From NCBI GenBank assembly GCA_963740065.1, contig CAVUCS010000004.1:1-64000 (forward strand): DNA of 64,000 bases. The letters run 5' to 3'. Positions 17,452-26,524 of this stretch are shown here, piece after piece (position 1 is the stretch's first letter; every line of letters begins with the position of its first letter). The position numbers were made by a program, and so were the translations under genes. This DNA comes from DASVDE01 sp963740065. Its GTDB lineage: Bacteria; Actinomycetota; Thermoleophilia; Solirubrobacterales; 70-9. A model generated the notes under the pieces. It ran no database searches and was not told the DNA's origin. It saw nothing but the letters and a program-made list of their open reading frames with translations.

Positions 17452-18299
17452 GAGGTGAACATGGTGCCGATACCGGCGTCGGTGAATAACTCCAGCAGCA
17501 GGCTGTGGGGCACCCGACCGTCGATAATGTGGGCCGACTGAGCGCCACCCTGAATCGCATCGACGCAGGCCTGGAGCTTCGGGCGCATGCCGCCATCGAC
17601 CCCCGCCAGCTTCTCCTTGACCTCACCGACCGTGGCGCGAGTGATCAGGGTTTTCTCATCAGCCGGGTCGGCCAGCCAACCGACGACATCTGTGAGAAAG
17701 ACGGTCTTGTAGGCGCCGAGGGCAGCGGCAACCTTGCCCGCGGCCTCATCCGCGTTGACGTTGTAGGAGTGTCCTTCGCGGTCTGAAGCCGCCGAGGCGA
17801 TCACCGGGATGTAGTCGGCAGCGATGTGGTTGATCACGTCAACGTCGATCCGCTCGATCGAGCCGACGAAGCCGACCTGCTCGGCATTGGGGACGGGCGC
17901 GACTTCGAACAGTGAGCCATCGCCACCGGATAGACCGACCGCCGGCTGACCGTGGCGGTTGAGACGCTGCACGATGTCGGAGTTGAGCTTGCCAAGCAGA
18001 ACCATCCGCGCCACCTCGACCGTCTCCTCGTCGGAGACCCGCAGACCCTCGTGGAATCTCACCTCGAGGCCGAGTCGCTCCATGTACTTGGTGATCTCAG
18101 GCCCACCGCCATGAACGATCACGGGGTTGAGCCCGACGTACTTGAGCAGAACGACATCGGTCGCGAACTCTTCGCGCAGGCTCTCTTCGCGCATCGCGGC
18201 GCCGCCGTACTTGATTACGACGGTGCGGCCGTGGAACTCCCTTATGTAGGGAAGGGCTTCAAGAAGGGTGTTGACGCTGGTGCTCACTTCGCTCCTCAT
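17448..18299 (-). CDS. argB: acetylglutamate kinase
   Basis: 283 aa. It phosphorylates N-acetylglutamate and is usually the arginine-inhibited step. The amino-acid kinase signature is visible: VVIKYGGAAMRE, NPVIVHGGGPEITKYMERLG, then VGLSGGDGSLFE and YNVNADEAAGKVAAALGAYK. An N-terminal helix before the kinase core (VNTLLEALPYIREFHG) is the type that supports arginine-sensitive hexamers, so feedback inhibition is plausible. It overlaps argJ upstream and argD downstream by 4 bp each. Confidence 0.96.
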   Translation of the reverse strand: MRSEVSTSVNTLLEALPYIREFHGRTVVIKYGGAAMREESLREEFATDVVLLKYVGLNPVIVHGGGPEITKYMERLGLEVRFHEGLRVSDEETVEVARMVLLGKLNSDIVQRLNRHGQPAVGLSGGDGSLFEVAPVPNAEQVGFVGSIERIDVDVINHIAADYIPVIASAASDREGHSYNVNADEAAGKVAAALGAYKTVFLTDVVGWLADPADEKTLITRATVGEVKEKLAGVDGGMRPKLQACVDAIQGGAQSAHIIDGRVPHSLLLELFTDAGIGTMFTS

Positions 18300-19456
18300 G
18301 TCGTGTACTCCGCGTTGATCCGAACGTACTCGTAGCCGAGGTCCGAGAACCAGACGTGAGCAGCGTGGTCGCCACGTCCCAGGCGGATCCCGATCTCCGG
18401 CTCAGTGGTTTCGGCGCCCAGCTCAGCGGCGTCGATCGAGTCGGCGCCGATCTCCTCGAGGTCTTCTCCGGCGAGCGCCATCCCAGCCGCCTGTGCGATC
18501 CGGCCCCAGTTGGGGTCACGGCCGAACAGCGCCGTCTTCACCAGAGGAGAGTTGGCGATCGCCCGGGCGACCCGCTCGGCTTCGGCGGCAGAAGCGGCGC
18601 CGTCGACCTGGACCCGACCGACGCGAACGGCGCCTTCACCGTCGGCAACGATCTCAATCGCGAGCTGGAGCAGGACCGCTTCCAGCAACCCGTCCGGAAG
18701 CGGCACGCCGGCGGCGCCGGTTGCCTGCAGGAGCACGGTGTCATTGGTGCTCATCTGTCCGTCGACCGTGATCCGCTCGAAAGAGGCGCCGACCGCGGCG
18801 CGCAGCGCAGCGTCGGCGTCCTCGACGGCGGCGTCGGTTTGAACGAAGCAGAGCATCGTGGCGAAGCCGGGCTCCATCATTCCGGCGCCCTTCGCCTGAG
18901 CCGAAAGGGTGACGCCGCCGGCGCGCAGCGTGCAACGCTTTGGCCAGCGATCGGTGGTCATGATTGCGTCGGCGAAAGCGGCGGCCCCCTCCTTCGAGAG
19001 CGCCCCGGCCGCTTCGTCGATTCCTGGCAGGATCGCGTCGATCGGCAAAGGCACTCCGATCGTTCCGGTTTCGGCGACGGCGACCGCTTCAGGCGCGAGC
19101 TCCAGCGCCGCGGCGGCGGTGTCGCACATCGCGACCGCGTCCGCATAGCCTTGCTCCCCCGTTTCGGCATTGGCGTTGCCGGCGTTGACGACCGCGGCTC
19201 TGACCGCGCCCCGATCCACCCGGTTGCGACAGACCCGGACCGGGGCCGCGGCAGAGGCGTTGCGGGTCAGCAGCACCGACGAAGAGACCTGTGGCGCGTC
19301 GCAGACGAGCAACCCGACGTCGGTCTTTCCCCCGCCCTTCAACCCGCAGTGGGCGGCGCCCGCCCGGAAACCCGGAGCGAGAAGCACCGAGTCGAGCTCT
19401 TCAACGCCGGCCGGCGCCTCGACCCAGCGTGAGCGGAAAAAACTCCCCTCGCTCAT
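18296..19456 (-). CDS. argJ: glutamate N-acetyltransferase / amino-acid acetyltransferase (ornithine acetyltransferase)
   Basis: 386 aa. It recycles the acetyl group from N-acetylornithine to glutamate. The precursor self-cleaves before a conserved Thr, seen here in KGAGMMEPGFATMLCF. Other blocks: AAVVNAGNANAETGEQG, VDGQMSTNDTVLLQATG and FGRDPNWGRIAQAAG. Presence of ArgJ indicates the cyclic pathway; whether it also makes acetylglutamate from acetyl-CoA cannot be told. The start overlaps the argC stop as TAATG. Confidence 0.96.
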   Translation of the reverse strand: MSEGSFFRSRWVEAPAGVEELDSVLLAPGFRAGAAHCGLKGGGKTDVGLLVCDAPQVSSSVLLTRNASAAAPVRVCRNRVDRGAVRAAVVNAGNANAETGEQGYADAVAMCDTAAAALELAPEAVAVAETGTIGVPLPIDAILPGIDEAAGALSKEGAAAFADAIMTTDRWPKRCTLRAGGVTLSAQAKGAGMMEPGFATMLCFVQTDAAVEDADAALRAAVGASFERITVDGQMSTNDTVLLQATGAAGVPLPDGLLEAVLLQLAIEIVADGEGAVRVGRVQVDGAASAAEAERVARAIANSPLVKTALFGRDPNWGRIAQAAGMALAGEDLEEIGADSIDAAELGAETTEPEIGIRLGRGDHAAHVWFSDLGYEYVRINAEYTT

Positions 19457-20484
19457 TAGAGCCCCATTCCCTCGTCAAGGCCCAGCATCAGGTTGAGGTT
19501 CTGCACGCCCTGCCCGGACGCTCCCTTCCAAAGGTTGTCGATCGCCGAGAAGGCCAAGACCCGTCCCCGCTCCTCGACGGTGACGTAGACATGGCACTCG
19601 TTGGTATCGCGCACGTCGCGCAGGCCCGGCGGGCGGTCGACCGCGTGGACGAAGCGCTCATCCGCGTAACGCTCCGCGTAGAGGGCCTGCACCTCTCCCC
19701 GCGAAATCGGCTCACTGAGCTGGGCGTAGCAGCTGGTCAGCTCGCCTTGGTCGAGTGGCAGTAGGTGCGGGACGAAGGTGACGGGAGCGGGACTACCGAG
19801 CGCCGCCAGCTCCTGCTCGATCTCCGGCCGATGACGATGTCCCTCGGTCTTGTATGCGAAGGCGTTCTCATCCATGTTGGCGTAGTGCATTGCGTCTCCC
19901 CCGCCCCGCCCGGCGCCGGAAACGCCCTGCTTGGCGTCGATCACGAGATCGGCGATCAAGCCCTTCTCGGCGAGAGGGGCCAGCGCCAAGACGCTCGCCG
20001 TCGGGTAGCAACCGGGGGTCGCGACCAGCTCCGCTTCGCGCAGCTCATCCCGATAGAGCTCGGTGAGGCCGTAGACCGCGTTATCAAGCAGCTCCGGCGC
20101 GCCGTGCTCGCCGTACCAGCGCTCGTAGGTGGGCAGATCCCGCAAGCGAAAATCGGCGGAGAGATCGACGACAAGAACGCCGAGGCCGCGCAGCGCGGCG
20201 ACCGTCGGCGCCGAGGCCCCGTGGGGGTAGGCGACGATTGCCGCGTCGACGCCCTCGATCCGGTCGAGATCCAGCTCGGTCAACTCGAGGGGCACCCGGT
20301 AGCGGGGGTAGAGCCGGTCGAGCCGCGTGCCCGCGTCGCTGCGCGAGGTGGCGGCGACCAGCTCCAGCTTTGGGTGGCGCCAGACGATCTGCGCGGCGAG
20401 CGCCCCGGTGAAGCCGGAGGCGCCGGCGACCAGCACCCGCGCCGCGGGATCGCCATCGAGCGGTTGTCTTCCTGGCTCAGGCAC
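19456..20484 (-). CDS. argC: N-acetyl-gamma-glutamyl-phosphate reductase
   Basis: About 342 aa. It reduces acetylglutamyl phosphate with NADPH. It has a dinucleotide fold at the N-terminus (VLVAGASGFTGALAAQIVWR) and the catalytic cysteine in LVATPGCYPTASVLAL. KQGVSGAGRGGGDAMHYANM and FVPHLLPLDQGELTSCYAQL follow in family order. I prefer GTG at 20484, which has GGAGGG seven to eight bases upstream and overlaps the pheT stop by 8 bp. A TTG at 20499 is also in frame but poorly spaced. It is the first gene of the arg cluster, directly downstream of pheT. Confidence 0.94.
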   Translation of the reverse strand: MPEPGRQPLDGDPAARVLVAGASGFTGALAAQIVWRHPKLELVAATSRSDAGTRLDRLYPRYRVPLELTELDLDRIEGVDAAIVAYPHGASAPTVAALRGLGVLVVDLSADFRLRDLPTYERWYGEHGAPELLDNAVYGLTELYRDELREAELVATPGCYPTASVLALAPLAEKGLIADLVIDAKQGVSGAGRGGGDAMHYANMDENAFAYKTEGHRHRPEIEQELAALGSPAPVTFVPHLLPLDQGELTSCYAQLSEPISRGEVQALYAERYADERFVHAVDRPPGLRDVRDTNECHVYVTVEERGRVLAFSAIDNLWKGASGQGVQNLNLMLGLDEGMGL

Positions 20485-22939
20485 GCAGAGTCCCTCCAAT
20501 CTCCTTTAGCTCGGCTTCGATCGTCCCGCGTGAAGCGGCGACCTCATCGTCAGTCAGGGTGCGATCCGGCGCGCGGAATTCCAGCCGCAATGCCAGGCTC
20601 TTGTGACCGGGCTCCAACTGCTCACCCTCGTAGAGGTCGAAGACGCGAGCCGAGCGCAGCAGCTCGCCGCCCCCGGTGAGGATCGCCGCGCGAACGGTCG
20701 CGGCAGCGATCTGATCGGGTATGACGACGGCAAAGTCCTGGTAGACGGCCGGGAAGGTGGTGACATCCTCGAATTCCTCGTCCCCCGCGGTCGCGGCGCC
20801 AACCAGCACCGCGAGCTCGACTTCGAAGGCACTCGCCGCTTCGAGGTCCCAGTCCCGGCAGACGAGCGGGTGGACTTCGCCGAGCCAACCAGCCGGTTCG
20901 CCGCCGATGAGAACCCGGGCCGAGCGACCCGGATGCAGGAACGGCTCGGCTTCCGATGAGAACTCCAGCGTGACGCCGAGCTGGCCCGCCAGCGCTTCGA
21001 GCGTCCCCTTGAGGGCGAAGAAATCGACTGGCTCCCCTCCGCCGCGCCACGACTTCGAGACCAGCGGCCCAACCGCAAGCCCGGCCAGGTGATGCGGCTC
21101 GGAAACAGGCGCGGCGCGCTCTCCCGGGAAATGACCCGAAAGCGTCCCCTCTCCGCCGGCATCGCCGGAGAGGTAGACGCGGCCCGACTCATAGAGAGCG
21201 ACGGCCTCGGCACTATGGGCGATATTGCGCTGGGCTACGTCGAGCAGCGATCCGAGCAGGGTCGTGCGCATCACCGACTGTTCTTCTGAAAGTGGGTTGT
21301 CAAGCGTGATCGCATCGGCGCGCGAATCGCCGGCGGGAATGCGCAGGCGATCGCTCGCGTCGGGACCGGTGAAGCTCCAGCCGACGATCTCGTCGAAGCC
21401 GAGATCCCGCATCGCGTCCTCGGCCCGACGCCGCAGCTTCTGCTCGCGGCTGAGGCCGCCCAACTGACCGGCGGTGGCGGGGAGCGTCGCCGGCAGGTGC
21501 TGATCGAGGCCATGGACGCGGGCGACCTCCTCGATCAGATCAACCTCCCGCGTAACGTCGAAATGCCGATCGGGCGGAACGGTTACAGCGAGGTCATCGC
21601 CCTCAACCTCAATGCCGAAATCGAGCCGCTCCAGATAGGCGACCTGATCGGTCTGATCGATTGGCATCCCGAGCAGGCCCTCGACCCGGCCGGCGCGCAG
21701 AACGAGCCGGCGCGGCTCGGGGATATCCGCCGCGACGTCGATCGTTCCCGGCACCAGCTTCGCTCCACACAGCTCGACCATCAACCGCGAGGCGATCCGC
21801 TGTGCCCGCAGGCATAGCTCCGGGTGCAGTTGTTTCTCGAAGCGGGAGGAGGCCTCCGATCGCAGGCCGAGCATCCGCGACGTGCGCAGAATGTTGGTCC
21901 CGTTCCAGTTCGCAACTTCAAGCAGGACCCGGGTGGTCGCTTCGGAGACCTCGGAAACCTGCCCGCCCATGATCCCGGCAATACCGGAGGGCCCGTCGTT
22001 GTCGCAGACCAGGACCGTCTCGGCGTCGAGAGCGCGCTCGACATCATCAAGGGTCGTCATCTTCTCCCCCGCCTCGGCAGCGCGCACGGTCAGCGCGCCA
22101 TCCGGGACTTTGTCCAAGTCGAAGGCGTGCAACGGCTGCGCCGTCAGCAGCATCACGTAGTTGGTGATGTCGACGACGTTGTTGATCGGGCGCTGGCCGG
22201 CGGCGGTAAGGCGCGCTTGCAGCCAGAGCGGAGAGGGGCCGATCGTCACATCGGTGAAAACGCGGGCGGTGAAGCGTGGGCAGAGGCCGGGGACGTCGAC
22301 TTGAACAGACGCGTAGTCGTCGACCTTCCCCTCCCCCTCTGCGGGAGCGTCCTCATCCCAGGGCGCCGCGGCGAGCGATGCGCCGCTGATCGCGTGCACT
22401 TCCCGCGCCACGCCGTAGACGCCGAAGCAGTCGACCCGGTTCGGCGTCACCTCCAACTCCAACACCGGCTCGGCGATCGGCAGGATCTCCGCAAGGGCAG
22501 CGCCCGGCGCCAAAACAGCGTCCTCCTTGAGGACGAGGATGCCGGCGGACTCCTCGGCGATCGCCAGCTCGGCGGCGGAGAGGATCATCCCGGCCGACTC
22601 GACGCCGCGCAGCTTCGCTCTGCCGATCTGCTGCCCGCCCGGCAGGGTCGCCCCGGGTAGGGCCACGGGCACGGTTTGGCCGGCGGCGACGTTCGGCGCC
22701 CCACAGACGATCGTGCGCTCGCCGTCGCCGGTGTCGACCGCGCAGACCCGGAGCCGATCGGCGTCGGGATGCGGCTCGGCGCTGAGAACTTTGCCGACGA
22801 CGAAGCCCTCGCCGGAAGGCGGGCCGACGACGGTGACCCGCTCGACTTCGGTCCCGGTCATCGCCAGCCGCTCGGCCAGCTCGCCGGCGGGGATGCCGGG
22901 ATCGCAGTATTCACTCAGCCAGGAGTACGGGACTCTCAT
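20477..22939 (-). CDS. pheT: phenylalanyl-tRNA synthetase beta subunit
   Basis: 820 aa, normal length. Domain order is visible: N-terminal B1, EMAP/tRNA-binding OB fold from about residue 45 (GFVVGKVLSAEPHPDADRLR), the B3/B4 editing region (INNVVDITNYVMLLTAQPLHA), B5, the pseudo-catalytic core, and a C-terminal FDX-ACB domain (TTFPAVYQDFAVVIPDQI to the end). It partners PheS as an alpha2-beta2 enzyme. It overlaps pheS by ATGA. Confidence 0.97.
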   Translation of the reverse strand: MRVPYSWLSEYCDPGIPAGELAERLAMTGTEVERVTVVGPPSGEGFVVGKVLSAEPHPDADRLRVCAVDTGDGERTIVCGAPNVAAGQTVPVALPGATLPGGQQIGRAKLRGVESAGMILSAAELAIAEESAGILVLKEDAVLAPGAALAEILPIAEPVLELEVTPNRVDCFGVYGVAREVHAISGASLAAAPWDEDAPAEGEGKVDDYASVQVDVPGLCPRFTARVFTDVTIGPSPLWLQARLTAAGQRPINNVVDITNYVMLLTAQPLHAFDLDKVPDGALTVRAAEAGEKMTTLDDVERALDAETVLVCDNDGPSGIAGIMGGQVSEVSEATTRVLLEVANWNGTNILRTSRMLGLRSEASSRFEKQLHPELCLRAQRIASRLMVELCGAKLVPGTIDVAADIPEPRRLVLRAGRVEGLLGMPIDQTDQVAYLERLDFGIEVEGDDLAVTVPPDRHFDVTREVDLIEEVARVHGLDQHLPATLPATAGQLGGLSREQKLRRRAEDAMRDLGFDEIVGWSFTGPDASDRLRIPAGDSRADAITLDNPLSEEQSVMRTTLLGSLLDVAQRNIAHSAEAVALYESGRVYLSGDAGGEGTLSGHFPGERAAPVSEPHHLAGLAVGPLVSKSWRGGGEPVDFFALKGTLEALAGQLGVTLEFSSEAEPFLHPGRSARVLIGGEPAGWLGEVHPLVCRDWDLEAASAFEVELAVLVGAATAGDEEFEDVTTFPAVYQDFAVVIPDQIAAATVRAAILTGGGELLRSARVFDLYEGEQLEPGHKSLALRLEFRAPDRTLTDDEVAASRGTIEAELKEIGGTLRA

Positions 22940-23994
22940 GAGAACTGCTCCAGCACGCGGACGTCGTTATCGAAGAAGCGCCGTAGGTCCGGGACGCCGT
23001 GGCGCAGCATCGCGATTCGCTCTACCCCCATGCCGAAGGCAAAACCCTGCACCTTCTCTGAGTCGTAGCCGGCGGATTCGACGAAGCCGAGCACGTTGGG
23101 ATCGACCATGCCGGCGCCACCAACCTCAATCCAGCCCTGTCCCTTGCAGAGGTTGCAGCGCGTGCCATCGCCGAGGCTCCCCGTTCCCTCACACTGAAAA
23201 CAGGAGACATCGAACTCAACGCTGGGCTCGGTGAAGGGGAAGAAGTGCGGCCGCATCCGCGCCTCCCGGCCCTCGCCGAAGATCGCCCGCAGTAACTCCT
23301 GCAGGGTCCCTTGGAGATCGGCGAGCGTGATGCCTTCGCCGACTGCGAGTCCCTCGACCTGGTGAAACATAGGGCTGTGGGTGGCGTCGGAATCGCGCCG
23401 ATAGACCTTGCCCGGAGCGATGATGAAGATCGGCGGAGCGCCCTCCTCCATCGCGCGAATCTGCACCGGAGAGGTATGGGTCCGCAACAGGACGTCCGGG
23501 TGCGACTGGATGTAGAAGGTGTCCTGGAGCATCCGGGCCGGATGCCCGGGCGGGTGGTTGAGCGCGGTGAAGTTGTAGTAGTCGTGCTCGACCTCGGGCC
23601 CCTCGATCACTCTGTAGCCGAGGCCGATCATCGTGTCCTCTATCCAGCGGGTTGTGCGAGTTATCAGGTGGGTGTGGCCAACTCCCCGCGCGGGCGCGCC
23701 GGGCAAGGTGACGTCGATCCGATCCTCTTCCAGCCGCTGCTCCAGCTCGGCTGCGTCGAGCGCCGCGGCGCGGCCCTCCAACAGGTCCTCCAGCTCCTGG
23801 CGGGCTACGTTGGCGCCGCCGCCGACGGGTCCGCGCTCTTCGGCCGGCAGGTCGGCGATGCCGCGCAGGATCGCCGTCAGCTCCGATTTGCGACCCAGGT
23901 ATCTAACCCGCAGCTCTTCCAGCTCGGCGGTGCCCTCCGCAGCTTCAATCGCGGCGCCGGCCTCGCTCCTCAGCGTTTCGATCCGCTCAAGCAT
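22936..23994 (-). CDS. pheS: phenylalanyl-tRNA synthetase alpha subunit
   Basis: 352 aa from ATG at 23994 (MLERIETLRSEAG). The N-terminal coiled coil (LEELRVRYLGRKSELTAILR) binds tRNA-Phe. The class II core has motif 2 (PGKVYRRDSDATHSPMFHQ), a zinc-type insert with two Cys pairs (CFQCEGTG, CNLCKGQGW), and motif 3 in GFAFGMGVERIAMLRHGV. A longer frame reaching 24039 is unlikely, because it would overlap the trmH-like gene too far. As chosen, the overlap is 8 bp. Confidence 0.97.
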   Translation of the reverse strand: MLERIETLRSEAGAAIEAAEGTAELEELRVRYLGRKSELTAILRGIADLPAEERGPVGGGANVARQELEDLLEGRAAALDAAELEQRLEEDRIDVTLPGAPARGVGHTHLITRTTRWIEDTMIGLGYRVIEGPEVEHDYYNFTALNHPPGHPARMLQDTFYIQSHPDVLLRTHTSPVQIRAMEEGAPPIFIIAPGKVYRRDSDATHSPMFHQVEGLAVGEGITLADLQGTLQELLRAIFGEGREARMRPHFFPFTEPSVEFDVSCFQCEGTGSLGDGTRCNLCKGQGWIEVGGAGMVDPNVLGFVESAGYDSEKVQGFAFGMGVERIAMLRHGVPDLRRFFDNDVRVLEQFS

Positions 23995-24703
23995 CGCCAG
24001 CCTCCGACATGGCGCGCGACGATATCCGTTGGGCGGCAATCGCAGCGGCGGCCGCCACGTTGAGCGACTCCGCGCCCCCGGCGCGCAGCGGAATCGTCAC
24101 CTCGACATCGCACTGTGAGCGGACCTCCGCCGGCAGTCCCTCCCGCTCGGCACCGAGGCAGACGGTGGCAACGGAGTCGAGCGCGCCGAGCTGCTCGCCG
24201 CCGTGGGCGACGAGCGCGGCGCGCGGCCGCGGCGTGTCCGCCACCCCGCCCCGCGCCGCGGGCTGGCCGAAGATCGAACCCATGCTGGCCCGCACAGCCT
24301 TTGGCGAGTGCGGGTCGGCGCAGTCGGGTCCCAGCACCACAGTTCCACCGACCAGCGCGTGGACGGTGCGGACGATCGCGCCGACGTTGCCCGGGTCGGC
24401 GACTCCGTGCAGGTAGATACAGGGCGCGCCGCCGGGTTCGGCCGGGCGCTGCGACCAGACGGCGATCGCCCTCGTCCCCGAGCCGAGCGAAGACACCTCC
24501 GACAACAGCTCCGGGTCGACTTCCTCGCCGCCCAGTCCGGATCCCGCCGCGGTCAGCAGGAAGCGGGGCTCGACCCCCGCGGCCAGCCCGGCTTCGACCA
24601 GATCCTCGCCCTCAGTCGCGAACAGCCCCTCGCGCTCACGATGCTTACGCTCACGCAGCTTGCGCACCAATTTCAACTTCTCGTTTTGGGGGCTGGAAAT
24701 CAT
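23987..24703 (-). CDS. TrmH/SpoU-family RNA 2'-O-methyltransferase
   Basis: 238 aa SPOUT-fold enzyme. Residues 1-90 form a small substrate-binding domain (KLVRKLRERKHREREGLFAT). The knotted methyltransferase domain has motif 1 (GVADPGNVGAIVRTVHAL), motif 2 (CLGAEREGLP) and motif 3 (IPLRAGGAESLNVAAAAAI). It methylates a ribose in rRNA or tRNA; the exact target is not deducible. It sits between rplT and pheS, the position this gene takes in many Gram-positive genomes. The start follows a strong terminator after rplT, so it may begin a new transcript with pheST. Confidence 0.9.
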   Translation of the reverse strand: MISSPQNEKLKLVRKLRERKHREREGLFATEGEDLVEAGLAAGVEPRFLLTAAGSGLGGEEVDPELLSEVSSLGSGTRAIAVWSQRPAEPGGAPCIYLHGVADPGNVGAIVRTVHALVGGTVVLGPDCADPHSPKAVRASMGSIFGQPAARGGVADTPRPRAALVAHGGEQLGALDSVATVCLGAEREGLPAEVRSQCDVEVTIPLRAGGAESLNVAAAAAIAAQRISSRAMSEAGDA

Positions 24704-24742
24704 CCGTGTTGTCTTCTTGTCTGGGGTTTCTTCTCCTGGAAC

Positions 24743-24770
24743 AAAAAAGCGGGCCGTGTAAACGGCCCGC
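24743..24770 (-). terminator. intrinsic terminator after rplT
   Basis: On the minus strand, GCGGGCCGT and ACGGCCCGC form a perfect 9-bp stem around a 4-nt loop, followed by six T residues. It lies 27 bp beyond the rplT stop. It is the clearest intrinsic terminator in the window and ends the rpmI-rplT transcript. Confidence 0.92.
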
Positions 24771-24797
24771 CCGGGAGAGTGAGGTGTCTGAACGCGG

Positions 24798-25157
24798 CTA
24801 GGCGGCCGCGCCCTCCCGGGCTAGCTCCACAAATCGGCGAAACGCATCGCGGTCGTTGACCGCGATGTCGGCGAGCATCTTGCGATTGACCTCGACCCCG
24901 GCCACGCCCAGGCCGTGGATCAACTCCGAGTAGCTCATACCCTCAAGCCGCGCGGCGGCGTTGATCCGGGTGATCCAAAGCCGGCGGAACTCGCGCTTGC
25001 GGTTGCGCCGGTCGCGGTAGGCGTACATCCCCGACCGCTGCACCTGCTCTTTGGCGAAGCGGTAGGAGGAGTGCTTGCGGCCGAAATAGCCTCTCGCCTC
25101 TCTAAGGACCTTGCGCCGCTTCTTGCGGGCGTGGACTGAGCGCTTGACCCGGCTCAC
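24798..25157 (-). CDS. rplT: ribosomal protein L20 (bL20)
   Basis: 119 aa, normal length. It starts MSRVKRSVHARKKRRKVLRE and contains YRFAKEQVQRSGMYAYRDRR and SYSELIHGLGVAGVEVNRKM. It binds 23S rRNA and is needed for early 50S assembly; in many bacteria it represses its own operon. It overlaps rpmI by 4 bp. It is unusual in being cut off from infC, since rpmI-rplT here forms a separate unit. Confidence 0.98.
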   Translation of the reverse strand: MSRVKRSVHARKKRRKVLREARGYFGRKHSSYRFAKEQVQRSGMYAYRDRRNRKREFRRLWITRINAAARLEGMSYSELIHGLGVAGVEVNRKMLADIAVNDRDAFRRFVELAREGAAA

Positions 25158-25354
25158 TTTCCGCCTCCGAGCAGCGTCCTGACCTTTTTGACGTCAGCCG
25201 GAGCGATTTCAACCGGCCGCGCCATCCGCCGCTTCCGCTTCGGCGACTTTTTCTCGAGAATGTGGCTCGAGTAAGCCCGCCGCCCACGCAGCTTGCCTGT
25301 AGCGGTCTTCTTGAACCGCTTCTTGGCGCCGGAATGAGTTTTCATCTTGGGCAT
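25154..25354 (-). CDS. rpmI: ribosomal protein L35 (bL35)
   Basis: 66 aa from ATG at 25354 (MPKMKTHSGAKKRFKKTATG). Highly basic, with the typical KLRGRRAYSSHILEKKSPKR region. A longer frame exists, but its extra 27 residues look non-coding. It is normally directly downstream of infC. Here infC lies 2.3 kb away, with an acyltransferase-like gene and wecB in between. Confidence 0.97.
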   Translation of the reverse strand: MPKMKTHSGAKKRFKKTATGKLRGRRAYSSHILEKKSPKRKRRMARPVEIAPADVKKVRTLLGGGK

Positions 25355-25403
25355 CGGGCTCGCTATTGAAGCAGACGGAGGACGGGGGAGCGCGCGCCGG
25401 GCG

Positions 25404-26450
25404 TCAGGCGCGCCGAAGCAACCGGCGAGCTGCATTACGTGCGTGCGTGTCCCAGAGTCGATCTACGGTCCCGGCAACGGTTGGGGCAAACGCCTGAAGG
25501 TGCACGCGCTCACGACATTGGTCGGTCCAGCGCATCTTGTGCGGATCGGCGTCGCCGAGCATCTCGAAGCTCTTGACTCTCTCCTCGAAACAGCGGGCAA
25601 AGGTCTCCGCCGCCAGGACCGTTCCGGGCCCACAGCGCGAGAGAGCCGCGTCATGCCCGATCTTCAATCCGTAGTAGCGATTGCTGACTTTGAGGCTGAA
25701 CTGAAAGGCGACGGCTCTGCCATCGACCCGGAGGAACGTCATGTCGAGCAGACCCCACTCCACCGCCCATGAAGCGACGTCTCTGTAGAAGTGGCATGTG
25801 TTCTCCGCGGACGCGATCGCGGTTCCATCCTCTCCCTTCCACCCGCTTGCCTCCAGCCTGAAGGCCTCTTCCAGAAGCGAGGTCAAATTGCCGTCGCGGC
25901 CGTCATAGACATCGACCGTCACCTCACCGAGGCTCTCCAAGCGGCGTCGACAACGGCGCACCGTGCTGCGCAGCTTGCGGGAGCGCTGCGCCCAGTAGGA
26001 CTCCCAGTCCCCTTCGATCGCCACATAAGGAGAACGGCTGACGACTTCCGAGTCGACTCGATATTCCGGGGCGACTCGATTCATCAGTTCCTCGGGGACC
26101 GAGTCGACTGGGAGGAAAGACAGGTCAAGGCGTCGCGGGTGTTCGGCGATGGCCGCTTCGAACAGTGCCAGGCCCGCATCATTGTCAATGGCGACCGGCT
26201 CAAACTCGTGGCTGTGCCAGTTGGTTGGAGAGCGCATCACCGGACCCTCCTCCACCACCGGCAGAACACCGGTGAGCCGACCATCCCGTCGTGAGGCAAA
26301 GAGCGTCAGCTCGCTATCGCTAAATGAGTCGCTCCAAGCGGCAAGCCAGCCGGGTCGGACGAAAGGCGGCATGTCATTGCGGATCGCCAACTCTCGCCAC
26401 TCGTCGGCCAGTGGCTCGATCCCTTCGTACTTTTCGACCAAATCACGCAT
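25404..26450 (-). CDS. GNAT/FemAB-like acetyltransferase (CelD/BioF2-like family)
   Basis: 348 aa from ATG at 26450 (MRDLVEKYEGIEPLADEWRE). The fold is a tandem GNAT like the CelD/BioF2 family found in polysaccharide and surface-glycan loci. PPFVRPGWLAAWSDSF opens the first half. The second half has the diagnostic block AVAFQFSLKVSNRYYGLKIG and a C-terminal FEMLGDADPHKMRWTDQC. The acyl or aminoacyl substrate is unknown. Its divergent partner is wecB, so a cell-envelope sugar role is plausible. No ribosome-binding site is seen before the ATG. Confidence 0.75.
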   Translation of the reverse strand: MRDLVEKYEGIEPLADEWRELAIRNDMPPFVRPGWLAAWSDSFSDSELTLFASRRDGRLTGVLPVVEEGPVMRSPTNWHSHEFEPVAIDNDAGLALFEAAIAEHPRRLDLSFLPVDSVPEELMNRVAPEYRVDSEVVSRSPYVAIEGDWESYWAQRSRKLRSTVRRCRRRLESLGEVTVDVYDGRDGNLTSLLEEAFRLEASGWKGEDGTAIASAENTCHFYRDVASWAVEWGLLDMTFLRVDGRAVAFQFSLKVSNRYYGLKIGHDAALSRCGPGTVLAAETFARCFEERVKSFEMLGDADPHKMRWTDQCRERVHLQAFAPTVAGTVDRLWDTHARNAARRLLRRA

Positions 26451-26524
26451 TTCGATTGCTTTTGGATCCGATGACTGAGTCCTTCCCGCGTTCCAGCGAA
26501 CCCCGCGGGTACGCTGGCGCCGCA